DNA of 64,000 bases from Parvularcula sp. (GCA_002704915.1 PAIP01000056.1:42905-106904), one strand, 5' to 3'; positions 9,945-19,938 are shown, numbered from the stretch's first letter. Numbers and translations are program-made. Notes: generated by a model from the letters alone, not told the origin.

Positions 9945-11068
9945 TCGAGCGTCCGCTGGAAACGTAATAGCGCAATTCCGGCCAGCACGAGTAGAATCAG
10001 AACAAGCGGGACCAGATCGCCTTTGATGTCAGCGAGTCCCGCTCCTTTCAACATGATCTCCCGGATCATGCGCAGGAAATGCGTATTCGGAATCGCTTCG
10101 CCTATTGTCCGAGCCCAGGCAGGCATCGCCTGGAACGGAAACATGAAGCCCGACAGCAGGATTGACGGCAGAAAGACGAAAAAGGTCATCTGCATCGCCT
10201 GCATCTGCGTCCTGGCGACCGTCGAGATGAGATAGCCGAGCATCAGATTGGTCAGAATAAAAATCGAAATCACCAACAAAAAGGCGCCCACGCCGCCCAT
10301 GAAAGGGATATGAAAAACAAAGCGCGACGCGAGAAGGATAATCGCCGCCTGTATGGCGCCCACAATGATATAGGGCGTTGTCTTGCCGACCATGATTTCA
10401 AGCGGGCGCACGGGCGTCGACAACAGCGCTTCATAGGTGCCGCGCTCGCGCTCACGGGTAAGCGCGATCGACGTGATCATCGTCATAGTCATGGTCAGAA
10501 TGACGCCGAGAAGACCCGGCACGATATTATAGGCCGTGACGCCCTCGGGGTTATATTGCCGGTGGATAACGACATTATAGGGCGGCGCGCCGCCGCGCAG
10601 CCTTGCCGGCAGACGCTCAAGCTCGGGCGCAAAGGCTGTGCGGGCGATTTCGTTGAGCGCCCCGATGACGCCTGACGCCGCCACAGGATCCGATGCGTCG
10701 GCGGCGATCAGAATTTCCGGCTGGGCCCCTCGCACAAAATCCGTTTCAAAATTTTCAGGAATGACGATCAGGAAATTAACGTCGCCGGAGCGCAAAAGCT
10801 CCTCTCCTTCCGCATCGCTGTAAACGATCCGGGTGATTTCCACATAGGTCGATTGTTTGAGCGATGCGAGGAGACTGCGCGTCAATGGCCCGTCGTCGCG
10901 CAGCTCCACCGCCGCCGGCAAGTGGCGCGGATCGGTGTTGATGGCGAAACCGAACAACGCAAGCTGCATCACCGGAACCATGATCATGATGGCAAAGGTC
11001 GGCCGGTCCCGGCGCATCTGCACCATTTCCTTGATAAAGACCGCAGCAATGCGCGAGAACGAAATCAT
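9941..11068 (-). CDS. ABC-2 type transporter permease (YbhS/YbhR-like)
   Basis: A 375-residue permease with one N-terminal membrane segment (about 22-42), a large periplasmic domain (about 45-180), and five more segments in the C-terminal half with the ABC-2 signature region ending [16 protein letters not shown] near residue 325. It pairs with the ATPase encoded just upstream; the genes overlap ATGA. With the HlyD-like adaptor and TetR gene it resembles the E. coli YbhGFSR exporter, although only one permease gene is present, so it would act as a homodimer. Drug or lipid export is likely; the substrate is unknown. Confidence 0.92.
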   Translation of the reverse strand: MISFSRIAAVFIKEMVQMRRDRPTFAIMIMVPVMQLALFGFAINTDPRHLPAAVELRDDGPLTRSLLASLKQSTYVEITRIVYSDAEGEELLRSGDVNFLIVIPENFETDFVRGAQPEILIAADASDPVAASGVIGALNEIARTAFAPELERLPARLRGGAPPYNVVIHRQYNPEGVTAYNIVPGLLGVILTMTMTMITSIALTRERERGTYEALLSTPVRPLEIMVGKTTPYIIVGAIQAAIILLASRFVFHIPFMGGVGAFLLVISIFILTNLMLGYLISTVARTQMQAMQMTFFVFLPSILLSGFMFPFQAMPAWARTIGEAIPNTHFLRMIREIMLKGAGLADIKGDLVPLVLILLVLAGIALLRFQRTLD

Positions 11069-12006
11069 GCGGCGTCCCCGACGCTGAAATTATCATCGCT
11101 ATTCGCCATCAAATAGATAAAGGCTTCTTCCAGACCCGCCTCGATCTCCGTAACCCTGACGCCGGGCTCGCCGCGAATACGGTCCACGGTTGCAGCAAGC
11201 TTTTCACGGTCCTTGCCGCAAACGTGAATGGAGGCGCCGAAGCGCGCGAGAATTTCAACCCCGTCAGCGCCCCTTAATTCGGCGGTAAGTTTTTCAAGAT
11301 CGCCATTGTCGAGCTTGAAGGCGTGCAAGCCCAGACGTCCCGGAATTTCCGCCGTCGGCGCATCGAGAAGTTTCTTGCCATAGGCGATATAGGCGATGCG
11401 GTCGCATTGCACGGCCTCATCCATGTAATGGGTTGAAACGAGCGTCGTTACGCCTTGCCGCGAATATTCCCGGATCGTATCCCAGAAATCACGTCGCGCC
11501 TTGGGGTCGACGCCGGCGGTCGGCTCATCGAGAAGCAATAGCTGCGGATTGTGCATCATGCTCACGGCAAGGGCGAGACGCTGTTTCCAGCCGCCCGAGA
11601 GGCTGCCCGAAAGTTGTTTCGACCGGCCTTCGAGCCCTAGCGAAGCGATCGCGTCGTCAACGCGCTGACGAACATGCCCGAGCCCGTAGAGCCGGGCGAA
11701 GAATTCAAGATTCTCGCGGATGCTCAAATCCTCATAGAGCGAAAACCGCTGGGTCATGTAGCCGACCTTGTTCTTGATCTTCATGCTTTCGTTAAGCACG
11801 TCATAGCCAAGGCAGGTTCCCTCGCCTTCATCCGGCTTCAGGAGGCCGCAGACCATGCGGATGGTGGTCGTCTTGCCGGACCCGTTGGGCCCGAGAAATC
11901 CGTAAATAGAACCGCGCGGGACCTTCAGATCGAAATGATCGACAACCGTTTTATCGCCGAACCGCTTGGTCAGGCCGCGCACATCGATGACCGGTTCGCC
12001 ATTCAT
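11065..12006 (-). CDS. ABC transporter ATP-binding protein (YbhF-like)
   Basis: A 313-residue ATPase. Walker A GPNGSGKTTTIRM is near residue 40, the Q-loop is in MTQRFSLY, the ABC signature reads LSGGWKQRLALA (LSGGW instead of LSGGQ), Walker B is LLLLDEPTAGVDP and the switch His is in VSTHYMDE. A C-terminal extension of about 80 residues is typical of drug/antibiotic-type ABC-2 ATPases. It has a single nucleotide-binding domain, unlike the tandem YbhF of E. coli. It overlaps both neighbours by four bases, showing a tight operon. Confidence 0.94.
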   Translation of the reverse strand: MNGEPVIDVRGLTKRFGDKTVVDHFDLKVPRGSIYGFLGPNGSGKTTTIRMVCGLLKPDEGEGTCLGYDVLNESMKIKNKVGYMTQRFSLYEDLSIRENLEFFARLYGLGHVRQRVDDAIASLGLEGRSKQLSGSLSGGWKQRLALAVSMMHNPQLLLLDEPTAGVDPKARRDFWDTIREYSRQGVTTLVSTHYMDEAVQCDRIAYIAYGKKLLDAPTAEIPGRLGLHAFKLDNGDLEKLTAELRGADGVEILARFGASIHVCGKDREKLAATVDRIRGEPGVRVTEIEAGLEEAFIYLMANSDDNFSVGDAA

Positions 12007-12878
12007 GGCAATGCAATGTCGACCGGCAGGCCGGGGCGCAGTCCGTCCGTCTCACTCGGCCGCGCCTCGATCAGAAAAACAAGCTTTTCACGCTCATCGA
12101 GATTGTAAATAACCGGCGGCGTGAATTGCGGCTCCGACGCCACATAGGTGACGCGGGCTTTGCGGCTGGCGGCGCAACCGTCGCAGTCGAAGCTGATTTC
12201 GGTTCCGGGCGCAAAAGACGACAGCATTTTTCCCGGCGCATAAAAACGCAGCTTGAGATTATCCGGCGGCAACAGTGCGACGACAGGATCGCCAGCCGCA
12301 GCCACCTCCCCGGCGCGGCGGTAAATGCGCTCGACGCTGCCCGCCTCGGGCGCCGTTACGGCGAGATCATCAAGGCGCTGTTTCGCGAAACCCGCCTGCG
12401 CTTCGAATGACTGGTAATCCTCTTCCGCCGCCTGTCTCTCCGCCCGCGCCTGCTCGAGCCGCGCTTCCGCCGCCGCAAGCGCCGTGCGCTCTGTATCGAG
12501 TCGCGCCCTGGTGGCGTATCCCTGATCGAACAGCTTTTGGGTCCGGCCGAAATCGGCGGCGGCGCGGTCGCGCTCGGCCTCAGCCTCCACCACCGCCTTG
12601 GCGAGGGAGCCGCTGTCATCCGTGCGTTTTTCAGCGGCGGAGGCCGCTGCTTCGGCCTGCTCCGCCTGATAAAGCACTCTTTCGGCCTTCATGCGGAACA
12701 AAACGTCCCCGGCCTTCACCCGGTCGCCTTCGATAACAAGAATATTGCCGACGACGCCGCTTTCCTGCGGCGCCATGTAAAGCGTTTCCGCCTCCACATA
12801 GCCGGTGAGACGGTCGGCCGACTGGTCAGAACAACCAGTCAGATACAAAGCCGCACAAAGGAACAGAATTTTTCTCAT
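12003..12878 (-). CDS. HlyD/YbhG-like periplasmic adaptor with lipobox
   Basis: A 291-residue membrane-fusion-type protein. It starts MRKILFLCAALYLTGCSDQS; LTGC is a lipobox, so the protein is probably a lipoprotein anchored at Cys16. The biotinyl-lipoyl half (GYVEAETLYMAPQESG, then IEGDRVKAGDVLF) flanks a long Ala/Glu/Arg-rich helical hairpin (about 70-155), followed by the second lipoyl half and a beta-barrel domain. Such proteins link an inner-membrane ABC pump to an outer-membrane exit. No TolC-like gene lies nearby. The gene overlaps tetR and the ATPase gene by four bases each. Confidence 0.9.
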   Translation of the reverse strand: MRKILFLCAALYLTGCSDQSADRLTGYVEAETLYMAPQESGVVGNILVIEGDRVKAGDVLFRMKAERVLYQAEQAEAAASAAEKRTDDSGSLAKAVVEAEAERDRAAADFGRTQKLFDQGYATRARLDTERTALAAAEARLEQARAERQAAEEDYQSFEAQAGFAKQRLDDLAVTAPEAGSVERIYRRAGEVAAAGDPVVALLPPDNLKLRFYAPGKMLSSFAPGTEISFDCDGCAASRKARVTYVASEPQFTPPVIYNLDEREKLVFLIEARPSETDGLRPGLPVDIALP

Positions 12879-13510
12879 CGCGACGCCAGCAATCCCTTCA
12901 GCAAAATATCCGTATGCGCCTTAACCCGCTCGGCAGGACTGAGCGGACCCGGATCACCATGAAGAAAGTGCGTGTACAACCCATGTACGAAAATCGGTCC
13001 AAAGAGCATGCGTGCGGCGATGCCCGGATCGCACGGGCGGAAAACGCCCTTGGCGACGCCCGCCTCGATAAGCGCGACAATTGCGCTAAGGCCCTGCTCC
13101 AGCACATTCTCGCGGTAGTACTGGGCGATGTCGGGATAGCGCGCGGCGACGGAGAGCACGATGCGCGGCACGGCCAGTTTCCGTTTGTCGTTTACAAGCG
13201 CGGTAAATGCGGCCGCAACCCTTTGCAGCGCGCCGGCCGGATCGTCCATGCCTGCTTCGGCAACCGCCCGGAGATTGCGCGCCACCGGCGCCACTTCACG
13301 CTCGATAAGACCGCGCAGGATCGCGTCCTTGCTGTCGAAATAGAGATAGACGCCAGCCTTTGAGAGCTTCGCTTTCTTCGCGACATCCTCGACCCGGGCG
13401 GCGTCAAAGCCGTCCTTCTCGAAAGTGACGAGCGCCGCATCCAGGATCTCATCGGGCCGGCTTTCCGCGCGACGGCGCCATTTCGGCTCTTCTCTGGCAG
13501 ACTGACCCAT
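12875..13510 (-). CDS. TetR family repressor of the ABC exporter operon
   Basis: A 211-residue regulator. The N-terminal TetR helix-turn-helix covers residues 14-60, with DAALVTFEKDGFDAARVEDV and the recognition-helix end AGVYLYFDSKDAILRGL. The C-terminal ligand domain is of the YbiH/CecR-like type (TetR_C_33-like, ending KAHTDILLKGLLAS). It is the first gene of the operon with the adaptor, ATPase and permease, so it most likely represses itself and the pump until a toxic ligand binds. A quasi-palindrome that fits a TetR operator lies 20 bases upstream of the start. Confidence 0.93.
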   Translation of the reverse strand: MGQSAREEPKWRRRAESRPDEILDAALVTFEKDGFDAARVEDVAKKAKLSKAGVYLYFDSKDAILRGLIEREVAPVARNLRAVAEAGMDDPAGALQRVAAAFTALVNDKRKLAVPRIVLSVAARYPDIAQYYRENVLEQGLSAIVALIEAGVAKGVFRPCDPGIAARMLFGPIFVHGLYTHFLHGDPGPLSPAERVKAHTDILLKGLLASR

Positions 13511-13529
13511 GAGAACAACTTTAACTAAC

Positions 13530-13543
13530 TGACCAATGAGTCA
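13530..13543. promoter_or_regulatory. Likely TetR operator upstream of the exporter operon
   Basis: TGACCAATGAGTCA is an inverted repeat with 10 of 14 positions symmetrical (TGAC...GTCA arms). It resembles TGACY-N4-RGTCA operators of the TetR/AcrR class. It sits between the tetR start (13510) and the divergent aat gene, where it would cover the tetR promoter. Confidence 0.5.
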
Positions 13544-13627
13544 TATACTATGAGCGCTTAAAAAATCAATAAGCCGGGCCATTCCCTGTCGTGACGGCGC
13601 CCTGCGGCTCAGCGTAGACTGAGACGC

Positions 13628-14296
13628 ATGCCCCGCGATTCAGCGAATGCGATTGCGACCGAGGACCTTCTGAAGGCCTATCGGCTTGGCTATTTTCCCA
13701 TGGCCCGCTCTCGCGAGGATGCAAGCGTTGTCTGGGTCCTGCCTGACGAGCGCGGGGTTATCCCTCTCGACGCGGCGCATGTTCCGAAAAAGCTGGCGCG
13801 GTTTTTAAAAACCGAGCCTTTCGAGATTCGCATCAATTCGGCCTTCACCGATGTAATGATGGCCTGCGCCGAGGCGACGAAGGCGCGGCCCGACACCTGG
13901 ATTAATGACGCCATTATCGAAGCCTATTGCGAACTCCATTTTCAGGGGCGCGCGCACTCCGTCGAATGCTGGCGCGACGGCAAACTTGTGGGCGGGCTTT
14001 ACGGCGTCGTCATGGGCGCGGCCTTTTGCGGCGAAAGCATGTTCTCGCGAGAGACCAACGCATCGAAAGTCGCCATGCTGCACCTGATGGCGCGGCTCAG
14101 GATCGGCGGATTTCATTTTATCGACGCGCAATTTTCCAATGAGCATCTGGTGCAGTTCGGCCTCATCGCCATGGACGACGCCGACTATCAGCTCATACTG
14201 GAAAAGGCGCTGACGGCGGAGGCGGACTTCTTCGCCGCCGCGCCAGATCAATTATCGGCGACGCGGGTTTTGCAGTCGATCACCCAGACGTCATAG
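13628..14296 (+). CDS. aat: Leucyl/phenylalanyl-tRNA-protein transferase
   Basis: A 222-residue enzyme that attaches Leu or Phe from tRNA to proteins with N-terminal Arg or Lys, marking them for ClpS/ClpAP degradation. The family marks FPMA, WVLPDERGVIPLD, the central TWINDAIIEAYCELH and GGLYGVVMGAAFCGESMFS are present, as is DAQFSNEHLVQFG near the C-terminus. The last 16 codons overlap the 3' end of the convergent DUF2155 gene by 49 bases. The non-conserved tail of Aat carries the overlap. Confidence 0.96.
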   Translation: MPRDSANAIATEDLLKAYRLGYFPMARSREDASVVWVLPDERGVIPLDAAHVPKKLARFLKTEPFEIRINSAFTDVMMACAEATKARPDTWINDAIIEAYCELHFQGRAHSVECWRDGKLVGGLYGVVMGAAFCGESMFSRETNASKVAMLHLMARLRIGGFHFIDAQFSNEHLVQFGLIAMDDADYQLILEKALTAEADFFAAAPDQLSATRVLQSITQTS

Positions 14297-14877
14297 ACGG
14301 GATGTTCAAGCGCATTGAGCGCCGGCGTTGAAGCGAACATCCATCCCCGGAATATATTGACGCCCTCGGCCTGCGGCCCTTCCAGAACAACCGGCGCCGG
14401 GGCTTGCGCCTCTTGCGGTTCGAAAGAAGGTGTCTCGCCCACCGCCTCGCCGGGCAGAACGGCGAGCTCGGTCGTCTTGATTTCGTCTTCAAGGATTTCC
14501 GGATCCTGAACTTTCAGATCGCTCTGACGGTTATCGAACTCCGTATCGAATATTTCAAGAAACGCCGTCGTTTCCGGAAACTCTTCCGGCGGGCGCTTGT
14601 CGCAAGTGCGCGGCTGAATCTCCAAAGAGCCGAAATGCGCAATCTCGTTCATCTGGATTTCAAGATCGGTGTAGCGCGCGGTGATTTTGTTCAGCGCGCG
14701 CAAGGTGACCGACACCGGCTCGCGTTCTTCCGTTTCCACAACCGTTGCAAAAGGGTCGTCCTGCGCCTGGGAGAGGATGTCCAGTTCGCTCAACTCGTCC
14801 TCAACCGCAGGCTCATCCTGCGCAACAGCAGGGGCGGACAACAGCAACAACGCCGCAAGGCCTGAAACGCAACGCAT
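14248..14877 (-). CDS. DUF2155 domain-containing exported protein
   Basis: A 209-residue protein with a signal peptide (MRCVSGLAALLLLSAPAVAQ). An acidic spacer leads to the DUF2155 domain, recognised by ITARYTDLEIQMNEIAHFGSL near residue 65, the Cys in QPRTCDKRPPEE and the ending FRGWMFASTPALNALEHPVY. The two conserved Cys (RTC and IDC near the end) may form a disulfide. DUF2155 proteins are alphaproteobacterial, of unknown role, and lie with NDUFA12, an MlaD-like gene and aat, as here. The start overlaps the stop of the upstream mlaD-like gene by one base. Confidence 0.88.
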   Translation of the reverse strand: MRCVSGLAALLLLSAPAVAQDEPAVEDELSELDILSQAQDDPFATVVETEEREPVSVTLRALNKITARYTDLEIQMNEIAHFGSLEIQPRTCDKRPPEEFPETTAFLEIFDTEFDNRQSDLKVQDPEILEDEIKTTELAVLPGEAVGETPSFEPQEAQAPAPVVLEGPQAEGVNIFRGWMFASTPALNALEHPVYDVWVIDCKTRVADN

Positions 14878-15368
14878 TACATATCTCCCAATGGGTCGGC
14901 CTCGGCATCGTCGCCGCCATTGCCGTTGCCTGTTGTGAAGGCCTGAACGGCAAGGCTCAACAGATCCACAGACCCTTGCGTGATGGTGATGCGATCGCCT
15001 TCAACGAGCATTTCTTCCGCCGCGCCCGGCTCGATCGCGATATGCGCGCCGCCGAGAAGACCGTCCGAGGCAACCTTGGCGACAGAATCCTGCGGGATGG
15101 CGACGCCGCGGTCGATCGCGAGCTGAACATTCGCTTCATAGGTTTGAGGATCGAGGCTGTTGCCGGCGACGGTGCCGACCTTCACCCCGGCGATCCTCAC
15201 TTCCGCGCCGACCTTGACGCCATCGACGCGACCGAAAACAGCGCCGACGCGATAATGGTCGCGCCCCACGCCCTTGCCGCTAACCCCATAGGCATAAGCG
15301 AGAAAACCCGCCGCCACGGCGATGACAATGGCTCCGACAATGGTTTCGAAAACTCCGGCGCGGCTCAT
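14877..15368 (-). CDS. mlaD: Short MlaD-like MCE-domain protein
   Basis: A 163-residue single-pass protein: a membrane anchor at about residues 9-28, then one MCE domain (YRVGAVFGRVDGVKVGAEVRI and VKVGTVAGNSLDP through DGLLGGAHIAIEPG). It ends shortly after, so it lacks the long helical tail of other MCE proteins. MlaD forms the periplasmic hexameric ring of the phospholipid transport complex that maintains outer-membrane asymmetry. The partner ATPase and permease are not next to it; a second complete MCE system lies at 35-39 kb. Confidence 0.88.
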   Translation of the reverse strand: MSRAGVFETIVGAIVIAVAAGFLAYAYGVSGKGVGRDHYRVGAVFGRVDGVKVGAEVRIAGVKVGTVAGNSLDPQTYEANVQLAIDRGVAIPQDSVAKVASDGLLGGAHIAIEPGAAEEMLVEGDRITITQGSVDLLSLAVQAFTTGNGNGGDDAEADPLGDM

Positions 15369-15397
15369 GGGTCAGCCTCCCCTTTATCTGTCAGGCC

Positions 15398-15808
15398 TTA
15401 AGCGCTTTCGGGCGTCCAGGCCTCGTAATCGTCATTCACATCGGCCGGCCCGCCCGGGCGCGACAGGCTGCCCTTCGGGTGATAGGCGAGCGGCGTGCCC
15501 GTCATGTTCGGCAAATGATCCTTCTCGAAGGCGCGGCGCGTCAAGGGCGCGACCGTGGGCGCTTCCTCAAAAGTGTGATGCAGCCAGCCATGCCAGTCCG
15601 GAGGCACGCGCGAAGCCTCGGCGACGCCATGATAGACGACCCAGCGCCGGCGGCGCTTGCCGTCGCTGCCAGGCAGGCTCGGCTCTTTTTCCTCGAAATA
15701 GCGGTTTCCCTGCTCATCCGTCCCCACCAGGCGCGCGCCCTTGCTCCACAGGGTGAAGGAGGTGCCGAAGGTGGTCGAATTCCACCAGGTAAAAAGCTGC
15801 GAAAACAT
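15398..15808 (-). CDS. NADH:ubiquinone oxidoreductase subunit NDUFA12
   Basis: A 136-residue supernumerary complex I subunit homologous to mitochondrial NDUFA12 (B17.2). The start with LFTWWNSTTFGTSFTLW, then GTDEQGNRYFE, RRWVVYHG and VPPDWHGWLHH are the conserved core. The protein sits on the matrix/cytoplasmic side and stabilises complex I. It leads the conserved alphaproteobacterial block NDUFA12, MlaD-like, DUF2155, although the nuo operon itself is elsewhere. Confidence 0.95.
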   Translation of the reverse strand: MFSQLFTWWNSTTFGTSFTLWSKGARLVGTDEQGNRYFEEKEPSLPGSDGKRRRRWVVYHGVAEASRVPPDWHGWLHHTFEEAPTVAPLTRRAFEKDHLPNMTGTPLAYHPKGSLSRPGGPADVNDDYEAWTPESA

Positions 15809-16076
15809 GCAAGGATTCCCGAATCTCCGGGGCTCATACTAGCCCCCTGTCGCGGCGCGAATATGGCGCCCGTCGCCGGGCCCCGCAAGAGACTGCGCCC
15901 TCCGCCTCCCACAGGCGCTTTTCCCTTGAAATCAGGGGAAAATTAGCCGACCCCCCAAAAGGAGACGGAGCCTCGCGCAGGGAAGCGGGCCGGCCCAGTG
16001 GAGCCGGGCCGCTTGAATGTCTATATTACGCCCTGGGCGCGGCGGCGGCGCCTGAGGCTCCGAAGGACGAGAAAAG
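15809..16076. other. Intergenic region upstream of nrdJ with a GC-rich hairpin
   Basis: This divergent gap must hold the NDUFA12 and nrdJ promoters. A six-pair inverted repeat CGGCCC/GGGCCG spans 15991-16011 in the nrdJ leader. I could not identify a B12-box or the conserved core of a cobalamin riboswitch, nor a convincing NrdR box pair. A purine stretch (aaggacgag) precedes the nrdJ ATG and serves as ribosome binding site. Confidence 0.35.
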
Positions 16077-19000
16077 ATGCGCATTGAGCGGCGATTTACG
16101 GAAAATTCAGGCGCGCCTTATGGCGGCGCCGTTTTCCGGCGCGCCGATTCGGAAATCCGCACGCTCGTCGGCGAGATCATATTCGAAATGCGCGATCTGG
16201 AGGTTCCAAAAAGCTGGAGCCAGACCGCGGTCGATATCCTCGCCCAGAAATATCTGAGAAAGGCCGGCGTTCCCGCCTTCACAAAGCGGGTCAAGGAAAA
16301 GGGCGTGCCTCAATCCCTGCAAAGGTCCATGCCCGATATCGCCGCCCTTGCAAAACTTCCCGCCGAGGAACGCTACGGGCCGGAGACCTCCGCCAAGCAG
16401 GTTTTCGACCGGATGGCTGGGGCCTGGGCCTATTGGGGCTGGAAAGGCGGCTATTTCGACGACGAGGACGCCGCCCTCGCCTTCATGGACGAAATGCGCG
16501 CCATGCTGGCGCGCCAGATCGGCGCCCCGAACTCCCCGCAATGGTTCAACACCGGTTTGCATTGGGCCTATGGAATCGACGCCGCGGGACAGGGCCACTT
16601 TTATGTGGACCACGAGACAGGCGCGCTCATGGAGTCCGACAGCGCTTATGAACGCCCGCAACCCCATGCCTGTTTCATCCAGTCCGTCGATGACAGCCTC
16701 ACCGGCGATGGCGGCGTCATGGATTTGTGGAAGCGCGAGGCGCTCCTCTTCAAATACGGCTCCGGGTCCGGCACCAATTTTTCGACAATCCGCGGCGCGG
16801 ACGAACCGCTGTCGAGCGGCGGCAAAAGCTCAGGCCTTTTGAGTTTCCTGAAGGTCGGCGACGCTGCGGCGGGCGCTGTTAAATCCGGCGGCACCACCCG
16901 CCGCGCCGCAAAGATGGTCGTCGTCGACGCCGATCACCCGGATATTGAAGATTTCGTCTCCTGGAAGACGCGCGAAGAAGAAAAAGTCGCCGCCCTCGTC
17001 ACCGGCTCGCGCATTCACGCCCTACACCTGCCCCGCATTCTTGAAGCCTGCTGGCGCGGAAAGGACAAGGGCAGCGATGACGCGCAGACGCGGTTCGACC
17101 CGAAAGAGAACCCGGCGCTAAAAGCCGCCATCAAGGATGCAAAGAAAGCCTTCGTCCCCGACGCATCGATCCGGCGAGTGATCGATTTTGCGCGCCAGGG
17201 CTATCGTCGCATCGATGTGGAGACGTTTGATCTCGACTGGGATTCCGAAGGCTATCGCAGCGTATCGGGTCAAAACGCCAATAATTCCGTCAGGGTCACC
17301 GACGGGTTTTTAAAAGCCGTCAATGACGACGCCTCATGGTCCCTGACCCGCCGCACCGACGGCGAGGCGATGAAGACCATCCGCGCCCGCGCGCTGTGGA
17401 GCAATATTTGTTCGGCGGCCTGGACCTGCGCCGATCCGGGCTTGCAATTCCACGACACGATCAATGCGTGGCACACCTGCCCCGCGGGCGGGGAAATCCG
17501 CGCCTCCAATCCGTGCTCGGAATATATGTTCCTCGACGACACGGCCTGCAATCTCGCCTCCCTGAACCTTCTGAAGTTCAAGACCGAGACGGGCTTTGAC
17601 GCAGACCTCTTCGAACATGCCTGCCGGTTATGGACGCTGACCCTCGAAATCTCCGTCCTGATGGCGCAATATCCGGCGGCGGAAATCGCCCGCCGGTCTT
17701 ACGAGTACAGAACCCTCGGCCTCGGCTTCGCCAATCTCGGCGGGCTGTTGATGTCCTCGGGACTTGCCTATGACAGCGAGGAAGGGCGCGCCGTCGCCGC
17801 CGGCGTCTCCGCGCTGATGACCGGCGCCGCCTATCGCGCCTCGGCCGAAATGGCCTCCGTCGCAGGGCCCTTCCCGAAATTCGCCGACAATCGCGAGGCC
17901 ATGCTGCGCGTCCTGCGCAATCATCGCCGCGCCTCATGCGGCACGGCCATCGGCGGCGCCTTTGAAGGGCTCTCTGTCGAGCCCGCACAATTCGACGCCA
18001 GCGCCTGTCCCTGGAATGAAGTGACGGAAGCGGCCCGGCGCGTCTGGAACGAGGCCTATGAACTCGGCGCCATCAACGGCTTCCGCAATGCGCAGGTCAC
18101 CGTCGTCGCCCCGACGGGCACCATCGGGCTTGTGATGGATTGCGACACCACCGGCATCGAACCCGACTTTGCGCTCGTCAAATTCAAAAAGCTCGCCGGC
18201 GGCGGATTGTGGAAGATCGTCAACCGCTCCGTTCCCGCCGCGCTGAAGGCGCTCGGCTATACGGACTCTGAAATCGAAGACATCGGTCACTACGCCGCCG
18301 GGCGCGGCACGCTCGAAGACGCGCCGGGCGTTTGTCTTGACGATCTGCGCCGCGAAGGCTTCGAAGACCGCCACATCAAGGCGCTGGAAGAACGCCTGAA
18401 AACCACCTTCGATCTCACTTACGCGTTCACGCCGCAGGCGCTGGGCGAGGATTTCTGTATCCATGTGCTCGGCATGCATGAAAGCGACCTCGCGCTCACC
18501 GGCTATGAGGTCCTGCAATATCTCGGCTTTTCCGATGAAGAGATACATCAGGCCAATCTCTTCTGCTGCGGGGCGATGACCGTGGAAGGCGCGCCGCATC
18601 TGAAAGAAGAACATTACCCCGTCTTCGATTGCGCCAATCCGTGCGGACGAATCGGGACGCGCGCGCTTTCGGTTGAGGCGCATCTGAAAATGATGGCGGC
18701 GGCGCAACCTTTCATTTCCGGCGCGATTTCAAAGACCGTCAACCTGCCCAATTACGCCAGCATCGGCGACTGCGCGAAGGCTTATATGCTCGCCTGGCGC
18801 ATGGGACTGAAATCCATCGCGCTTTACCGCGACGGCTCGAAACTGTCGCAGCCCTTGGCCGCCGCACTCCTCGCCGCCGATACGGACGAAGAGGAAGACG
18901 ATTTACAGGAAGAAATCGCCGCGGCGCCGGCGGCGGAAAAATCCAAGATCGTCGCCGAGCGCATTGTCGAGCGTATCATTGAGCGAACGCCGGGCCGCCG

Positions 19001-19826
19001 GCGCCTTCCTGACCGGCGCAAGGGCTATATCCAGAAGGCTATTGTCGGCGGACACAAGGTCTATCTACACACTGGCGAATTCGACGACGGTGAACTCGGC
19101 GAAGTCTTTATCGACATGCACAAGGAAGGCGCCGCCTTCCGCTCGCTCATGAACAATTTCGCCATCGCCGTCTCGCTCGGTCTGCAATATGGCGTGCCGC
19201 TGGAAGAATTCGTCGACGCCTATGTCTTCACCCGCTTCGAGCCGGCGGGCCCCGTTCAGGGCAACGATCAGATCAAGAATGCGACGTCGATCCTCGATTA
19301 CATCTTCCGCGAACTGGCGATCTCTTATCTCGGCCGCGCCGACCTTGCTCACGTGCATCCCGATGAGAGCGCGGTCGACGCCATTGGCCGCGGCGTCAGC
19401 GAGGAAAAAACACAGGCCGATGCGACCAAGCTGATCTCCAAAGGCTTCTCCCGCTCCACCGTCACCGACAATCTCGTCATCCTTCGCGGTGGCGACTTCG
19501 ACCGGCTTCGGCATTCGGCGGAGGAAGCCCATGGCGCCGATGAGGCCGAAGAGGAAGACGATATCGACGTCGATATCGAGGACATCGAGGAAGCAGTACG
19601 CGCGGAAAGCCCGGCCGAAATCGAAGACCAGATCGCAAAGCTTGCCGACGCGGTAAACCAGAAAGCGCCGCGCGGGGTTCTGGCGACGCCCGGCAACGCC
19701 CGGCAGGAAGCGCGGATCAAGGGTTATGAAGGCGACGCCTGTGCGGAATGTGGCCAGTTCACCCTGGTGCGCAACGGCGCCTGCCTCAAATGCGAAAGCT
19801 GCGGTGCGTCTTCCGGCTGTTCTTAA
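16077..19826 (+). CDS. nrdJ: Vitamin B12-dependent (class II) ribonucleotide reductase
   Basis: A 1249-residue adenosylcobalamin-dependent enzyme that reduces ribonucleotides to deoxyribonucleotides without oxygen. The catalytic Cys/Glu motif is [11 protein letters not shown] near residue 480, the Cys pair partner lies upstream, and the C-terminal region has [19 protein letters not shown] near 680. After about residue 985 comes a TSCPD-type domain ([20 protein letters not shown]), an acidic linker (about 1150-1185), and a Cys-rich end, [13 protein letters not shown] then CLKCESC, which probably binds zinc or re-reduces the active site. The length is typical of alphaproteobacterial NrdJ. Confidence 0.97.
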   Translation: MRIERRFTENSGAPYGGAVFRRADSEIRTLVGEIIFEMRDLEVPKSWSQTAVDILAQKYLRKAGVPAFTKRVKEKGVPQSLQRSMPDIAALAKLPAEERYGPETSAKQVFDRMAGAWAYWGWKGGYFDDEDAALAFMDEMRAMLARQIGAPNSPQWFNTGLHWAYGIDAAGQGHFYVDHETGALMESDSAYERPQPHACFIQSVDDSLTGDGGVMDLWKREALLFKYGSGSGTNFSTIRGADEPLSSGGKSSGLLSFLKVGDAAAGAVKSGGTTRRAAKMVVVDADHPDIEDFVSWKTREEEKVAALVTGSRIHALHLPRILEACWRGKDKGSDDAQTRFDPKENPALKAAIKDAKKAFVPDASIRRVIDFARQGYRRIDVETFDLDWDSEGYRSVSGQNANNSVRVTDGFLKAVNDDASWSLTRRTDGEAMKTIRARALWSNICSAAWTCADPGLQFHDTINAWHTCPAGGEIRASNPCSEYMFLDDTACNLASLNLLKFKTETGFDADLFEHACRLWTLTLEISVLMAQYPAAEIARRSYEYRTLGLGFANLGGLLMSSGLAYDSEEGRAVAAGVSALMTGAAYRASAEMASVAGPFPKFADNREAMLRVLRNHRRASCGTAIGGAFEGLSVEPAQFDASACPWNEVTEAARRVWNEAYELGAINGFRNAQVTVVAPTGTIGLVMDCDTTGIEPDFALVKFKKLAGGGLWKIVNRSVPAALKALGYTDSEIEDIGHYAAGRGTLEDAPGVCLDDLRREGFEDRHIKALEERLKTTFDLTYAFTPQALGEDFCIHVLGMHESDLALTGYEVLQYLGFSDEEIHQANLFCCGAMTVEGAPHLKEEHYPVFDCANPCGRIGTRALSVEAHLKMMAAAQPFISGAISKTVNLPNYASIGDCAKAYMLAWRMGLKSIALYRDGSKLSQPLAAALLAADTDEEEDDLQEEIAAAPAAEKSKIVAERIVERIIERTPGRRRLPDRRKGYIQKAIVGGHKVYLHTGEFDDGELGEVFIDMHKEGAAFRSLMNNFAIAVSLGLQYGVPLEEFVDAYVFTRFEPAGPVQGNDQIKNATSILDYIFRELAISYLGRADLAHVHPDESAVDAIGRGVSEEKTQADATKLISKGFSRSTVTDNLVILRGGDFDRLRHSAEEAHGADEAEEEDDIDVDIEDIEEAVRAESPAEIEDQIAKLADAVNQKAPRGVLATPGNARQEARIKGYEGDACAECGQFTLVRNGACLKCESCGASSGCS

Positions 19827-19852
19827 CGCGCGGTTAAGATCCGCCTCCCCCC

Positions 19853-19938
19853 AGAGCCTGAACGAACATACTGCAATGGAACAATATTCGAGATAATCAG
19901 GCGCCAGTCAGCTCCGGCGCGATACGGCGTCAGGCTCT
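19853..19938 (+). terminator. Nested inverted repeat in the nrdJ 3' region (possible terminator or RNA)
   Basis: AGAGCCTGA (19853-19861) pairs perfectly with TCAGGCTCT (19930-19938), and a smaller GCGCC/GGCGC stem lies inside. A T-rich stretch (ttatttctttatttt) follows. The structure could end the nrdJ transcript, but the 68-base interior is long for an intrinsic terminator, so a structured RNA is also possible. Confidence 0.4.

Noticed and set aside
15809..16076. Cobalamin riboswitch ahead of nrdJ
   Set aside because: No B12-box-like conserved core was visible; only a simple GC-rich hairpin was found.
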